NCBI RefSeq assembly: GCF_021018895.1
Contig: NC_079364.1
Span: 31,486,201-31,550,200 of the forward strand
Direction of reading: 5' to 3'
DNA: 64,000 bases
DNA from: Seriola aureovittata
Lineage: Eukaryota > Chordata > Actinopteri > Carangiformes > Carangidae
Shown here: piece by piece, positions 53,101 to 58,985 of the stretch
Layout of the letters: each line of letters starts with the position of its first letter
How positions within the stretch are numbered: the stretch's first letter is position 1
Notes under the pieces: model-generated
Told to the model about the DNA's origin: nothing
The model's database searches: none
What the model saw: only the letters and a program-made list of their open reading frames with translations
Position numbers and translations under genes: made by a program

Positions 53101-56100
53101 GGGCATCATCTAAGTATAAATGAAGGAATCTCTGTCTTTTTTGTCTTTTAATTTTCTCCATAACCGCTCATTCAATCGACTTCAAACTTGGTGGTTGTGT
53201 TGCTGAGGACGCAAGGAAGTGCAGCTTTGACTGTGAAGTTGTTTGGATGAGCAGTTGTCAGGAGATATAAAAACAGAAGCATTTAATGACAGTTGTTGAG
53301 ACGCATCCACGTAACCAGGGTCATTTATTACAGCAATGGCGCAGAGATGGCTGCGCCTGGTTAAAGCTACAAGCTGCAGCTGCAAAAGCTGCACAGGATC
53401 ATCTGAAGTGTGTTTTAGACAGAAACTGGAAACAGCTTCTCACAGCAGCTCTGCACAGAGCAGAAGCAAAAGCATACCAGAGTACTTTGTTTAAGACGCA
53501 GCAACAACAAGACAGCACCGGACTGTTTACTTTTTGTCCCCGCCTGATATACAGAAATATACAACAGGTGGGACAGGTAATGTATGCAACACTGCTGTCA
53601 TGGTAACGTAACGTTACCCCACGCATCATCTAACACTGTTATTCAGCCACTGTGTATTTTCTGTCTTTACTGGTCATGTATGAGCCTAAACTCACTCTAG
53701 TTCCTAATATTTTCCTTGCTGATGCAAAAATACATTTAGCAGTGATTTTCTTTAATGCATATGACTCCACAGATGAAATGAAGCCAATGTCAGGCACATT
53801 TTAAGGTTGAAGTCAAGTTCTTCAGTAAAATCACTGATTCTCCAGTTCAGGGAAAGGGATGCTATGACACATAGTGATTAAATGAATCTAGCCACTTTAT
53901 TAGGTACACCTAGATAAAACTAACACAGTGTAATATAACAGGCCTGCAGTAAATCCTCCTGAATGAGGATCATAATGTTCAGTTTTTATTGAATCTGTTT
54001 CAGAGGATGTTGATTTATTTTAATGGTCGTTTTGGAGGCAGTAATTTATGAAGCTGTTGACCTGTACTGGGTTATACTGAGAGGTGTGCCTAATATTTTG
54101 TCAATCTTAATTCATATAAATGAGACGGACAAAATATTATGCAAGTGAGTGTATGTGTCACAGCAATTCTTTTGAATGATTATTATTATTATTATCATAA
54201 CACTGCAGTGACATGGAAATGAGATGATGATGATGAAAAGATAAATTAAATCTTTATTAATTACATAACAAGCAGGTTTTGAACAGGCACTAGTTGGAGC
54301 TAATGGGGCTGTATGCTATGGAATGTGCTGAATGAGTTCATTTATAATATTAAACATCCAAGCACATCTCTCAGTAGATTCAAACATGTGATAATCAGTT
54401 CCAGGATCAGTTGTTTGACCCTCAGCCTCCCCTGTCCATCAGACTGCTGTGGTTCCAGTTGTGCTGCTCTTCATCATCACTTCTTTGCGTCTGTCCAACA
54501 GCTAAACTCATCCGAGCGTGTAATCACAGTCTAATCACTTATGTTGATTCAGTTGCGTCAGTTCACTAATAGAAACCGTTTGATGAAATCCTCATGGCTG
54601 TTCGCTTCCACTTCTTAAACAGAAATCCTTTAATTATACAAAATTACAAGTGACTCAGACTGTGGCTGTTACAATATATCCTGTTCAAGCTCCACACACA
54701 GTGGAAATACCATTAAACATTTCTGAGCAGGTGTGTGTGTGTGTGCGTGCATGCGTGTGTGTATGTGTGTGTGAGAAAGTCATTAAATTGAAATAATGAA
54801 ATGCGTAAGGTGCATTTACATTTACACAGTTTTCCTTCAGACATGAGGCCACACCTACAGTAGAACAATTTGGCTGCCAATTAAGAAAATATTCAGATTG
54901 TAGGTTAATGTAGTGAATTGGTGGTCAAAGTGTGTGTGAAAACTCAACCATGAAAATGAAAGTTACGGGTGTTTTAAAGCTTCAGATGAAAATGAAGCCA
55001 GCAGATACATCCTCTCTCCAGCTGATCACGTTGCATCAGTGTCAGGAGCCGCAGCCTCCCAGTTAAACTTCAGCTCATATATCAATAATTAAAGTTGATC
55101 AAGTTAATAGTTTTGAACCAGGAGCTTTAACATGTGGATCAAGAAGCTTTTGATAAATAAGTTGTAGCAGCTCTGCCTCCTATTTAAATTTGTCAGCTAC
55201 ATATTTAGACATTCCTAACAGCTACATGCACAAATTGACAGATGAACACACAAAATGTATTTTAATGATGTACGCACAAGTGTGCTGAGTGAAGGTGCAG
55301 TAATGATACAGTACACTACATCTCTTCCTGCTCTCGGAACAAGCCAGTGAGACGGATAGAGCACAAGGCACACAGCCGTTTTATTTTTTTTAATGGTTGC
55401 AAGGATGACTGTTCGCTCCGTGCACCAGATAAAAATGATTAAAGAAACAGCTTCATGCTTCAGTTTCCTCCTGGGACCAACCCACCGTGGCCTGACATCT
55501 ATATACACAGAGTCTGTGATATCAAACCGCTGTTCAGGGTGCACAGAGAATCGTTACGTGGTGTCATCTCTGTCTTTATCAGGGACAGTAGACCCTGTGC
55601 TCCCTTTTCTATGATATTTCATCAGCAGTAAGAACACGAATGTCTCATCCACACATGGGCTGTGTGCCAATTCTGATTTAGTGGCCACAGAAATTAGAAT
55701 CTCATCTCTCTCTCAACTCATTCATACGAGTGCAGTCAGCCAGAGGTAGACAATCACGGCAGGGAAGCCGTTAGACTGCACCATCCTTCCCCCGGCTGGA
55801 AAGAGATTTCTATTTTGTTTACAGGTGCTTTCATTGGAACAAGTTGGCTGCCATGTTTGTATATATGATTCGGTGCAGCTTCATTTTACACGAGCAAAGT
55901 TTTCAACAACGTTAGCTGTGTAACAAGGTTATGAGGAAAAGGGCTTTCCCAACAGTGGCAGGTGTAGACTCAGTAATTGCCTGTATGTAGACTTGCTAAT
56001 GCAAATGCAAACCTCCTTCCACCTTCCATATGTCTGAAGGTTTAGAAAACATTGTAAAAAAAAAAAAAAAAAATAAGAATGGTAATAATTTACATTTCTT

Positions 56101-58985
56101 CATGCAGTTGTATTGTGGCCAGCCAGGGTCTTTCTGTGTGCAGTTTGCATGTCCTACCTGCTCCAGTTTACAGGTTAGGGTAACTGATGACCCCAAATCT
56201 TTCTCTGTGTTCAGCCCTGTGATAGACTGGTGACCTGTCTAGTCTATCTCATTTCTTCCACTTGTACAAAAACAGAGGTAAAAATGATGATTTGTGGTTT
56301 CAGGGGGATTTACAGGCACATCCAAATTGAGATGGGATGAAAACCATCTGTGTTGACTTACAACCCCCAACTGACACCTTTCAACCTTTCGTCTGCTGTT
56401 TCAGTGTTCTTCATCCTGTGGGAAGGGCCTGCAGTCTCGAGTGGTCCAGTGTATGCACAAAGTGACTGGTCGTCACGGTAACGACTGCCCAGTGACACTG
56501 AGACCACCGACCTACCGACCCTGTCACCATGGGGCCTGCAACGAGAAAATCAATGTGAACACCATCACATCCCCCAGGCTAGGTGAGACCCTCGTACCAA
56601 CTCAGGCTTACAGGTTTAAAGGTTAAACATCCCTTACTACAGCTCATAACCGAAGACCCCTGAGCCAACAGAGCATTCAGCAGCTACAGCTCTCATGGGG
56701 TTTTGAATTCACCTCCCAGGTCCATCTGAAAATAACAGTAACATCAGTGGAGGCTGCTGTGTAGCCTTCTCTTCCTCTCAAAGCTTCGCCCACTAACACT
56801 CTGGAAGGTTGCCGGTGCTCTGTGCAAACGGAAGGACATCATCTCTTTCAACTCTGAAGATTCTGTCGAGGGGCACTCGCCAGTACCGTTTGGAAAGGTG
56901 AAAGGTCATCAGCAAGGCTGCGTTTCTCAAGCGCTCAATCAACCCTCGGCGTAGCGTAGAGATAGAGAATTCAGCTTTGAAAATTAGACACAAAAAATCC
57001 CTCTTTCTTCGGAACCAGCACGACAGGGCTGCAGCACTCGCTGCGAGAAGGCTCAGCGACTCCTGTTGTCAGTATGGGGCGGGTCGTCCACTAATCAGAA
57101 GATATGTGGCTCGATCTGCGGCTCCTCCAGTCCACATGTCAAAGTGTCCTCGGGCAAGATACTGAACCTCAAATTGCTCCTGACGTATCATCGGTGTGTG
57201 TGGATGTGTGTGCATGGTAGAAAAGTGCTATATGTGTAGGGAAACATTTTGAGTGCTATATGGAAATGAGAGCATCTCCTCTACCTCTAGCTATAGTGAA
57301 CGGCTGGAAGTCAGCAGGTGGTATCCCCGATGAGCTGCTGTCCCTGTGACAGCAGGTAAATCTTATGTTTAATGAGGTGTGTACAGCTTGGCTCTAGGTG
57401 AAGAGCTCTTCCTCTGGCACTGATCTGCTGTGAGATGACTAAGATCTGTGAACACTGCAGCCTCAGTTTAAGAGGGAAAGTACAGCTCATTAAGCTCCTT
57501 CCTCATCAACAGCTTTGCTTGGATTTTGTACACATAGCAATGGAAGTGCAGACCATGACAACATATGATGTAGAGGATGAATAGAGGAGGACCGAGTACC
57601 AAAACCTGGGAGACGCCCTGGGACAGAGGAGCAGTGGAGGAAGTGCAGTTGTTGGTGTCTGTAAGTGTATGACCTGAGCCAGGAGAGGGCAGTACCGGTG
57701 ATGTTGAGGGAGGATTCAAGGCAGGAGAAGAGAATGGTGTGGTTGAGCGTACCAAAAGTTGCAGAGAGGTTGAGGAGGGGGTGAGTGAGGTGGTCAGGTT
57801 GCTAGATGGTCTCAATTTTTTTAAACAAGACTCGGTCAAAACCTTGTACATGGTTAGACCGCGTGGTACGAACGATGGGCAGCCAGGAAGGTTTCAGTCA
57901 GTTCTGCTTCTTTGGGATTTTGTTCTTTGATCCCGCTGGGACACTCAGGGTTATACTCCATGATGATTCAGTGATTTGATGAAGAGCCTTCTCATCATAA
58001 GGCCGCTGACAGACACAAGCAATTATATTGCAGGTGATTAGACAGTGTCCCTGCCCTCACCCTCACTCCATGGCAGCACACTGGGGCTTTATCACCCAAA
58101 GAACCTCATCAGACTGGAATGTTGTCCTCCATTATCCAACAGCAACAGATCAGCAACAGCCTTCTCTTAAATAGTTGGGATGTCAGGCGGGTCTGTTGTA
58201 GGCTCTGTCGACGGGGGCCGGGGCGGCTGCTGCACTTTCCAACAGCTGACAGTCCTGCTGCACCTCCTACTGGAGCTGGGCACTCCTCTCCTCCTGTTGC
58301 TACATCAGACATTGCAGAAGGCTGGGCGAGCCATACTTCCATACTCATGAGGTCGACTGCTCCACCCTGCTGGTCAAAGACATCTCCGACCTCTTCACAC
58401 TTAAAGCCTGTTGTTTCTGGTGGACATGTTCTTCACTGCTTCCTACCGGCCTGAAACCCTCCTGCTGCTGCCAAACGTGGGGAAAGCTGTGCAGAGTGAC
58501 CTGGAAGAGGTTCAGGACGCAGACCAGAGTCCACAAAAGGGATTTGGTTACGAGTGCCACCATGATATAAAAAATACTTAAGAAATAAGAAATAAGAAAT
58601 TAAAAAAAAAAACAGTTGACTTTATTTAATTACAGAAAACGCAACTCACAGCAACATAACACTACTGTATATAATAATAATGCTAAACACAAACAAACCC
58701 AGGATGGTGTGGAAGGTAATTACAAATTACAAACAACATATTTCATTGTTTGGTTTGGAGGACTTAATAATTAATGTGGCACGTCGCCTGTGAGTCCTGA
58801 CCCCGCTGACTCTCTCCTGTCCCCCCTCCCCAGCTGCTCTGACCTACAAATGCATGGGGGACCAGTGGACGGTGTACTGTCGTGTGATCCGGGAGAAGAA
58901 CCTCTGTCAGGACATGAGGTGGTACCAGCGCTGCTGTGAAACCTGTAGGGACTTTTATGCCAAGAAAATACTGCACAAGAGCTAA
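1149..58985 (+). CDS. adamts17: adamts17, secreted ADAMTS metalloprotease, 3' 16 exons (5' part outside window)
   Basis: Join: 1149-1254, 7490-7630, 14052-14202, 17445-17546, 17671-17816, 18792-18961, 22615-22742, 29446-29566, 37624-37704, 40236-40393, 43243-43402, 47593-47728, 49924-50128, 51322-51474, 56405-56582, 58834-58985. Seen: GT-AG at every intron, matching phases, one open frame of 761 residues ending in TAA. Module order is metalloprotease core (HELGH, then MGMSHD across the E1/E2 junction, Met-turn HIMSGEW), disintegrin-like, TSP1, Cys-rich, spacer, four TSP1 and PLAC. Known: ADAMTS17 is a secreted extracellular-matrix protease that cleaves itself. It is linked to fibrillin microfibrils, and human loss causes a Weill-Marchesani-like syndrome. 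Inferred: the signal peptide, prodomain and start of the catalytic domain lie upstream; if the 22-exon human layout holds, these are exons 7-22. The closest alternative is the paralogue adamts19, but the spacer and C-terminal tail fit ADAMTS17 better. Confidence 0.95.
2807..2877 (+). repeat. Hairpin: 21-bp stem, 29-nt loop
   Basis: gctgggatgcacttgttcaat (2807-2827) pairs with attgaacaagtgcgtcccagc (2857-2877). The single mismatch would be a G-U pair in RNA transcribed from +. Confidence 0.8.
5095..5230 (+). repeat. Likely dispersed fish repeat
   Basis: ccccatagactctcatgtta, tgcaactttacagc and ggtctctatggctaatttcc resemble a common fish repeat. Borders uncertain. Confidence 0.4.
7490..7630 (+). 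CDS. adamts17: adamts17 E2: rest of zinc site and Met-turn
   Basis: The first base completes the Asn codon after HELGH; then MGMSHDDDH supplies the third zinc His and following Asp. [10 protein letters not shown] holds the Met-turn methionine that closes the metzincin active site. The exon ends SRDDLENFL plus two bases of an Arg codon at donor gtgaga. Acceptor is tgtcttcag. Length 141 nt, phase 2 to 2. The catalytic residues appear intact, so an active protease is expected. Confidence 0.95.
7810..8290 (-). mobile_element. LINE (L2/CR1-like) reverse-transcriptase fragment
   Basis: Minus-strand translation gives [19 protein letters not shown] followed by KFADDSS, the RT palm with its FADD box. 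After an internal deletion, in other frames, come VWYGNCIAP and [20 protein letters not shown], the C-terminal region of the same LINE type. Frameshifts, deletion and a stop make it a dead fragment. Confidence 0.75.
8878..8932. repeat. Perfect 26-bp inverted repeat with 3-nt spacer
   Basis: Left arm 8878-8903, spacer gca 8904-8906, right arm 8907-8932; every base of the arms pairs. A partial third copy of the core (ttaaggcttagcataagg) lies just upstream at about 8861-8878. Confidence 0.9.
10625..11106 (+). repeat. Dispersed fish repeat (hAT-like)
   Basis: Phrases aagtatcaaaagtaaaagta and, at the right end, ttaattacttaaataccacc plus actgg are the ends of a repeat seen in many fish genomes. 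A 13-G run lies inside (10773-10785). Borders approximate. Confidence 0.5.
12260..12772 (-). pseudogene. Broken gag of a Ty3/gypsy LTR retrotransposon
   Basis: Antisense to adamts17. The frame starts with ATG at 12770-12772, 84 nt from the primer-binding site, and holds gag-like segments such as [20 protein letters not shown] and [20 protein letters not shown] at 12332-12334 interrupts it; recognisable gag-type sequence resumes in the same frame and is lost near 12260. No nucleocapsid zinc knuckle, protease, polymerase or second LTR is seen, so this is a 5' fragment of an old endogenous element and non-functional. Confidence 0.8.
12856..12870 (-). other. Primer-binding site complementary to tRNA-Leu
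   Basis: Minus strand reads TGGTGTCAGAAGCGG, matching the complement of a tRNA-Leu 3' end (with CCA) at all but one position. It sits immediately after the LTR end, as required for reverse-transcription priming. Confidence 0.7.
12871..13055 (-). repeat. LTR of the gypsy-type element
   Basis: On the minus strand it begins TGTTATGTAATC at 13055 and ends CCAACACAACA at 12871, giving the TG...CA ends of an LTR. An AATAAA signal lies at 12909-12914 (minus). It directly joins the primer-binding site. At about 185 bp it is short; its outer border is set only by the terminal motif. No target duplication can be checked because the far end is missing. Confidence 0.65.
14052..14202 (+). CDS. adamts17: adamts17 E3: end of protease / disintegrin-like domain
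   Basis: Acceptor caaacag, donor gtacaa. It finishes an Arg codon, then reads [15 protein letters not shown] and [17 protein letters not shown], which match the catalytic-to-disintegrin linker of ADAMTS17. An NAT N-glycosylation sequon lies in FGTNATFC. It ends in frame after DME. 151 nt. Confidence 0.94.
14203..17444 (+). other. adamts17 intron 3
   Basis: 3.2 kb. Contains a GC-richer block (15120-15560) of unknown origin inside otherwise AT-rich DNA, then a T run (17239-17254) and the TC/TG repeats before E4. No coding signal seen. Confidence 0.85.
17376..17438 (+). repeat. TC repeat followed by TG repeat before E4
   Basis: (TC)n 17376-17412 then (TG)n with CG interruptions to 17438, six bases before the E4 acceptor. 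The TC part can act as a pyrimidine tract. Confidence 0.9.
17445..17546 (+). CDS. adamts17: adamts17 E4: disintegrin-like domain
   Basis: 34 whole codons, [14 protein letters not shown] through GTECGADK, with the cysteines spaced as in ADAMTS disintegrin-like modules. Acceptor tgtctcag follows a TC repeat and a TG repeat; donor gtagaa starts a 124-nt intron. No RGD is seen, as is usual in ADAMTS proteins. Confidence 0.95.
17547..17670 (+). other. adamts17 intron 4, very short, CA and TG at opposite ends
   Basis: Only 124 nt, the shortest intron in the window. A CA run lies at 17563-17573 near the donor and a TG run at 17643-17667 abuts the acceptor; the two are complementary. There is no pyrimidine tract near the acceptor. 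Confidence 0.92.
17643..17667 (+). repeat. TG repeat abutting E5 acceptor
   Basis: (TG)12 ending three bases before E5; occupies the position of the pyrimidine tract. Confidence 0.95.
17671..17816 (+). CDS. adamts17: adamts17 E5: end of disintegrin-like, start of TSP1 repeat 1
   Basis: Reads [20 protein letters not shown] and then the TSP1 core [17 protein letters not shown]. The paired tryptophans are C-mannosylation candidates, and CSRTCGTG fits the O-fucose consensus Cxx(S/T)CxxG. The exon ends CDNP plus two bases of Pro at donor gtatgt. The acceptor is tgtgtgtcag, abutting a pure TG run with no pyrimidine tract in the last 40 nt. Confidence 0.95.
17835..17900 (+). repeat. TG repeat then GA-rich repeat after E5 donor
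   Basis: (TG)n 17835-17870, then GA-rich with TG interruptions to about 17900; starts 18 nt inside intron 5. Confidence 0.9.
18542..18620. repeat. Nested palindrome in intron 5
   Basis: Inner arms aagcatgcatgaaaata (18559-18575) and its exact complement (18582-18598), 6-nt loop. Outer arms caggtcagc (18542-18550) and gctgacctg (18612-18620) also pair exactly; between them an asymmetric bulge. Confidence 0.88.
18735..18778 (+). repeat. TG repeat before E6 acceptor
   Basis: (TG)22, 13 nt before E6. Confidence 0.95.
18792..18961 (+). CDS. adamts17: adamts17 E6: end of TSP1 repeat 1, start of Cys-rich domain
   Basis: Completes Pro, then [16 protein letters not shown] and [13 protein letters not shown], the TSP1-to-Cys-rich border. 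The lysine run KKKG is shared with ADAMTS17. Acceptor tatacacag lies just after a 44-nt TG run; donor gtgaga. It ends with one base of a split Glu codon. 170 nt. Confidence 0.94.
19137..19310 (+). repeat. Dispersed fish repeat
   Basis: gtcagcgactgccggagccg, cattttgtcttcagggtgtc, tcccattctcgtggacacaa and ttcaaattttcagctgtaac are phrases of a widespread repeat I recognise from fish genomes. Class not known to me. Confidence 0.5.
19485..19902 (+). mobile_element. hAT-like nonautonomous element, copy A
   Basis: The right end caatatggaacctttaa (19883-19899) is the inverted form of the ttaaaggtcccata left end of copy C at 20604. The body (ggcggctggtttttacggct, ctgaatacaggct, cacagtattaatat, ctgctttataat) repeats in copy B at 28711. 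No transposase is present. The left border is approximate. Confidence 0.6.
20604..20900 (+). mobile_element. hAT-like nonautonomous element, copy C (left part)
   Basis: Begins ttaaaggtcccata and shares gactgttttctg and ccacgccaaccaca with copy A. The right end is not recognised, so it looks truncated. Confidence 0.5.
21380..21930 (+). mobile_element. Fish interspersed repeat (probably Tc1-related)
   Basis: Phrases such as ttcttggtcacctctcttac, tgctctttggaaccttcaga, aaatcatgtccaatctatta and ccacaggtggactccaatca belong to an abundant fish repeat, ending gtctgaatacttctgtcaat, which resembles Tc1 element tails. All overlapping ORFs are accidental. Confidence 0.6.
22555..22609 (+). repeat. GT repeat abutting E7 acceptor
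   Basis: (GT)27, five bases before E7. The longest pure TG-type run adjoining an exon here. Confidence 0.95.
22615..22742 (+). CDS. adamts17: adamts17 E7: Cys-rich domain
   Basis: Phase fixes the start at 22615, not after the second AG at 22616. Reads [15 protein letters not shown] and [19 protein letters not shown], the conserved Cys-rich core. Acceptor gagcag directly follows a 55-nt GT repeat; donor gtacat. It ends on a whole codon. Confidence 0.94.
23290..25190 (+). mobile_element. Broken LINE (L2/CR1-like) with endonuclease and RT remnants
   Basis: Begins in the endonuclease region ([18 protein letters not shown] near 23330-23390), loses most of that domain, then runs through [20 protein letters not shown] (RT N-terminus), [22 protein letters not shown] (catalytic FADD, about 24465-24515), NNLELNT...VDFRRNP, and the tail [20 protein letters not shown] to about 25015. 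The 3' end beyond this is approximate. Segments lie in different frames, so it is a pseudogene. Confidence 0.8.
26035..26093 (+). repeat. GA repeat
   Basis: Imperfect (GA)n with occasional CA and GGG interruptions, in intron 7. Confidence 0.9.
27726..28586 (+). mobile_element. Internally deleted Tc1/mariner-like transposon with both terminal repeats
   Basis: Left end cactcaatgagcacttta (27726-27743) is an imperfect inverted copy of the right end taataaagtgcctggtgagtg (28566-28586). Between them are pieces of a fish Tc1-like transposase gene: agcagaagacaacgtcaggt, then a jump to cccctgaatccagtagaaca (the S-P-x-NP-E-H catalytic region). The middle of the gene is missing. Fragments of the same family occur at 41040-41275 and 45370-45640. 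Confidence 0.75.
28711..28895 (+). mobile_element. hAT-like nonautonomous element, copy B (right part)
   Basis: tcctgacggctggttttaag, ctgaatacaggctg, ctttcacagtattaatatag and ctgctttataatc repeat copy A almost phrase for phrase. The terminal repeat is decayed. Confidence 0.6.
29349..29371 (+). repeat. CA repeat before E8
   Basis: (CA)n, 75 nt upstream of E8. Confidence 0.9.
29446..29566 (+). CDS. adamts17: adamts17 E8: end of Cys-rich domain, start of spacer
   Basis: Reads [20 protein letters not shown] and then [19 protein letters not shown]. The CGVCxGDG motif ends the Cys-rich domain in nearly all ADAMTS proteins. NHT is an N-glycosylation sequon. Acceptor tgttcag, donor gtgagt; ends with one base of Gly. 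Confidence 0.95.
29567..37623 (+). other. adamts17 intron 8
   Basis: The longest intron, 8.1 kb. It carries a T run (30666-30685) and one hAT-like nonautonomous element (33615-34364). The other stretches (29.6-33.6 kb, 34.4-37.6 kb) are AT-rich and show nothing I can name. Confidence 0.85.
33615..34364 (+). mobile_element. hAT-like nonautonomous element with terminal inverted repeats
   Basis: Left end ttaaaggggacctattatg (33615-33633); right end aataataggtgctctttaa (34346-34364) is its imperfect reverse complement. 750 bp between ends with no transposase. Flanking 8-mers (cttagact, gcaccgct) do not match, so no target duplication is visible. Confidence 0.65.
37624..37704 (+). CDS. adamts17: adamts17 E9: spacer domain
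   Basis: 81 nt: [20 protein letters not shown] then PSHSFL. 'IPAGAR-I-V-E' is the conserved first strand pair of ADAMTS spacers. Acceptor tctgtcag, donor gtaatg. Phase 1 to 1. Confidence 0.93.
37705..40235 (+). other. adamts17 intron 9
   Basis: 2.5 kb. About 0.95 kb of it is a decayed Tc1/mariner transposon (38880-39830). Nothing else recognised. Confidence 0.85.
38880..39830 (+). mobile_element. Decayed Tc1/mariner transposase gene
   Basis: Recognisable parts are [15 protein letters not shown] (the catalytic-core approach), a glycine-rich remnant, and [18 protein letters not shown] at 39563-39616, the conserved SPDLNPIE block of Tc1 transposases. Stops and frameshifts separate them. No terminal repeats were identified, so borders are approximate. 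Confidence 0.75.
40236..40393 (+). CDS. adamts17: adamts17 E10: spacer domain
   Basis: Completes Ala, then [19 protein letters not shown] and [20 protein letters not shown], close to ADAMTS17. Acceptor ttcctcacag, donor gtaaac; ends on a whole codon after LHLM. The basic YVRRGLWEK segment is typical of spacers that bind matrix, but I infer no specific partner. Confidence 0.95.
41040..41275 (+). mobile_element. Tc1-like 5' fragment
   Basis: Shares long phrases with 27880-28150: ttactcagaatggagcaaaa, ccatccagtgagcagcagct, ctctgtgttgataagagaggtc. Same family, 5' portion only, cut where a LINE fragment begins. Confidence 0.7.
41276..41720 (+). mobile_element. LINE 3' fragment (end of RT ORF)
   Basis: Reads [19 protein letters not shown] and then [19 protein letters not shown], the region after the RT domain in fish L2-like LINEs (consensus style QNAAARLLT...LHWLPV..RI.FK). 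Interrupted by stops. It abuts a Tc1 fragment on its left. Confidence 0.65.
43011..43052 (+). repeat. GGCAC pentanucleotide tandem repeat
   Basis: About eight perfect head-to-tail copies of ggcac, in intron 10. Confidence 0.95.
43243..43402 (+). CDS. adamts17: adamts17 E11: end of spacer, start of TSP1 repeat 2
   Basis: Reads [20 protein letters not shown], then an acidic, Gln-rich linker with an NTS sequon, then [17 protein letters not shown] opening TSP1 repeat 2. CTVQC lacks the Ser/Thr needed for O-fucose, as I remember for the human protein too. Donor gtaaca is followed within 5 nt by a CA repeat. Confidence 0.94.
43406..43431 (+). repeat. CA repeat after E11 donor
   Basis: CA-rich from the fourth base of the intron; complementary to the TG run at 47571-47590 at the other end of the intron. 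Confidence 0.9.
45370..45640 (+). mobile_element. Tc1-like internal fragment
   Basis: agcagaagaccgaagcaact, cactcctgtcagcggagaac and gcacaggctcaccacaactg align with the transposase gene of the family seen at 27726-28586. Both ends are lost. Confidence 0.6.
46049..46079 (+). repeat. G-rich run
   Basis: 31 nt of almost only G, broken by single Ts; could fold as a G-quadruplex in the sense RNA. Confidence 0.9.
46185..46240 (+). repeat. CA repeat then GA repeat
   Basis: (AC)n 46185-46229 followed by (GA)5. Confidence 0.95.
46683..46860 (-). mobile_element. SINE fragment, same family as 56105-56270, inverted
   Basis: Reading along + it shows the reverse-orientation phrases of this SINE: a terminal tccatccatt run, agctgatattggatgagag, ggacaggtcgccagtccatc and ctgtgggaggaaac. 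Truncated at the head end. Confidence 0.7.
47281..47363 (+). repeat. 10-bp tandem repeat (tatcagtgtg)
   Basis: About eight copies of tatcagtgtg with minor changes and one insertion, 230 bp before E12. Confidence 0.9.
47593..47728 (+). CDS. adamts17: adamts17 E12: TSP1 repeat 2
   Basis: Completes Gly, then [20 protein letters not shown], with NKT and NDS sequons, ending in the cysteine pair region of CNSHPCQY plus two bases of Arg. Acceptor gtgtgtgtgcag; donor gtgagg, after which a roughly 500-nt CA-rich repeat starts. Confidence 0.93.
47729..49923 (+). other. adamts17 intron 12
   Basis: 2.2 kb, of which the first 500 nt is an interrupted CA repeat starting 9 nt after the exon. From 48240 to 49920 nothing is recognised. 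Confidence 0.88.
47735..48229 (+). repeat. Long interrupted CA repeat after E12
   Basis: About 495 nt of CA units with scattered ct, cg, ta and aa variants, starting just inside intron 12. The interruptions tend to recur in blocks such as cacactcacacacac, suggesting growth by higher-order duplication. Confidence 0.95.
49924..50128 (+). CDS. adamts17: adamts17 E13: TSP1 repeat 3 and start of repeat 4
   Basis: Completes Arg, then [20 protein letters not shown] (TSP1-3, with intact O-fucose site CSVTCGKG), QNGSL (NGS sequon), [17 protein letters not shown] leading into TSP1-4. Acceptor ttttcacag. The donor gtatct is followed within 6 nt by a CA repeat. 205 nt, ends on a whole codon. Confidence 0.95.
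50129..51321 (+). other. adamts17 intron 13
   Basis: 1.2 kb; a CA run (50135-50165) follows the donor directly. The rest is AT-rich with no recognised element. Confidence 0.88.
50135..50165 (+). repeat. CA repeat after E13 donor
   Basis: (CA)15, starting six bases into intron 13. Confidence 0.95.
51322..51474 (+). CDS. adamts17: adamts17 E14: TSP1 repeat 4 and start of repeat 5
   Basis: 51 whole codons starting [16 protein letters not shown] and ending [10 protein letters not shown]. The TSP1-4 core has Asp where the O-fucose Ser/Thr is expected (CSSDCGQG). Acceptor cttcctgcag, donor gtacag. Confidence 0.95.
53110..53420 (+). repeat. Dispersed fish repeat
   Basis: gacttcaaacttggtggttg, tgttgctgaggacgcaagga and tgcgcctggttaaagctac recur in fish genomes as part of a repeat. 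An overlapping 106-codon frame is judged accidental. Confidence 0.45.
56105..56270 (+). mobile_element. SINE fragment (body of a second SINE family)
   Basis: ccagccagggtctttctgtg, gcagtttgcatgtcctacct and cagccctgtgatagactggt are the body of a SINE found throughout fish genomes. The tRNA head is missing and the inner part is deleted. The piece at 46683-46860 is the same family in the other orientation. Confidence 0.7.
56405..56582 (+). CDS. adamts17: adamts17 E15: TSP1 repeat 5 and linker to PLAC
   Basis: Begins [20 protein letters not shown] (intact O-fucose consensus), continues through [20 protein letters not shown], nearly identical to ADAMTS17. Acceptor gctgtttcag, donor gtgaga. Ends with one base of Ala. 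Confidence 0.95.
57074..57270 (+). mobile_element. tRNA-derived SINE, copy 2
   Basis: Same family and orientation as copy 1: gggtcgtccact near 57081, a decayed B-box ggctcgatctg (57108-57118), the cgggcaagatactgaacctc body and gctatatgtgtaggg. More diverged in the B-box, so probably no longer transcribed. Confidence 0.75.
57480..57860 (-). mobile_element. LINE reverse-transcriptase fragment, different family
   Basis: Minus strand shows [33 protein letters not shown], then in another frame SVLG-like [13 protein letters not shown] and [11 protein letters not shown]. The last is where an active copy has a YADD box; here the aspartates are lost. Different from the FADD-type copies at 7810 and 23290. 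Confidence 0.7.
58834..58985 (+). CDS. adamts17: adamts17 E16: PLAC module and stop
   Basis: Completes Ala, then [20 protein letters not shown] and [20 protein letters not shown], containing the six cysteines of the PLAC (protease and lacunin) module. A short basic tail AKKILHKS precedes TAA at 58983-58985. Acceptor ctccccag with a strong pyrimidine tract. Confidence 0.96.

Larger units (their letters stand above)
51475..56404 (+). other. adamts17 intron 14
   Basis: 4.9 kb. Holds a dispersed fish repeat (53110-53420), a short TG run (54730-54772), an A run (56056-56073) and a SINE piece (56105-56270). Nothing else recognised. Confidence 0.85.
56583..58833 (+). other. adamts17 intron 15
   Basis: 2.25 kb, rich in foreign sequence: a SINE (57074-57270), an antisense LINE RT fragment (57480-57860) and an unidentified coding-like stretch (58328-58581). 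Confidence 0.85.

Noticed and set aside
53286..53606. 106-codon + frame in intron 14
   Set aside because: Overlaps a dispersed fish repeat and has no recognised domain.
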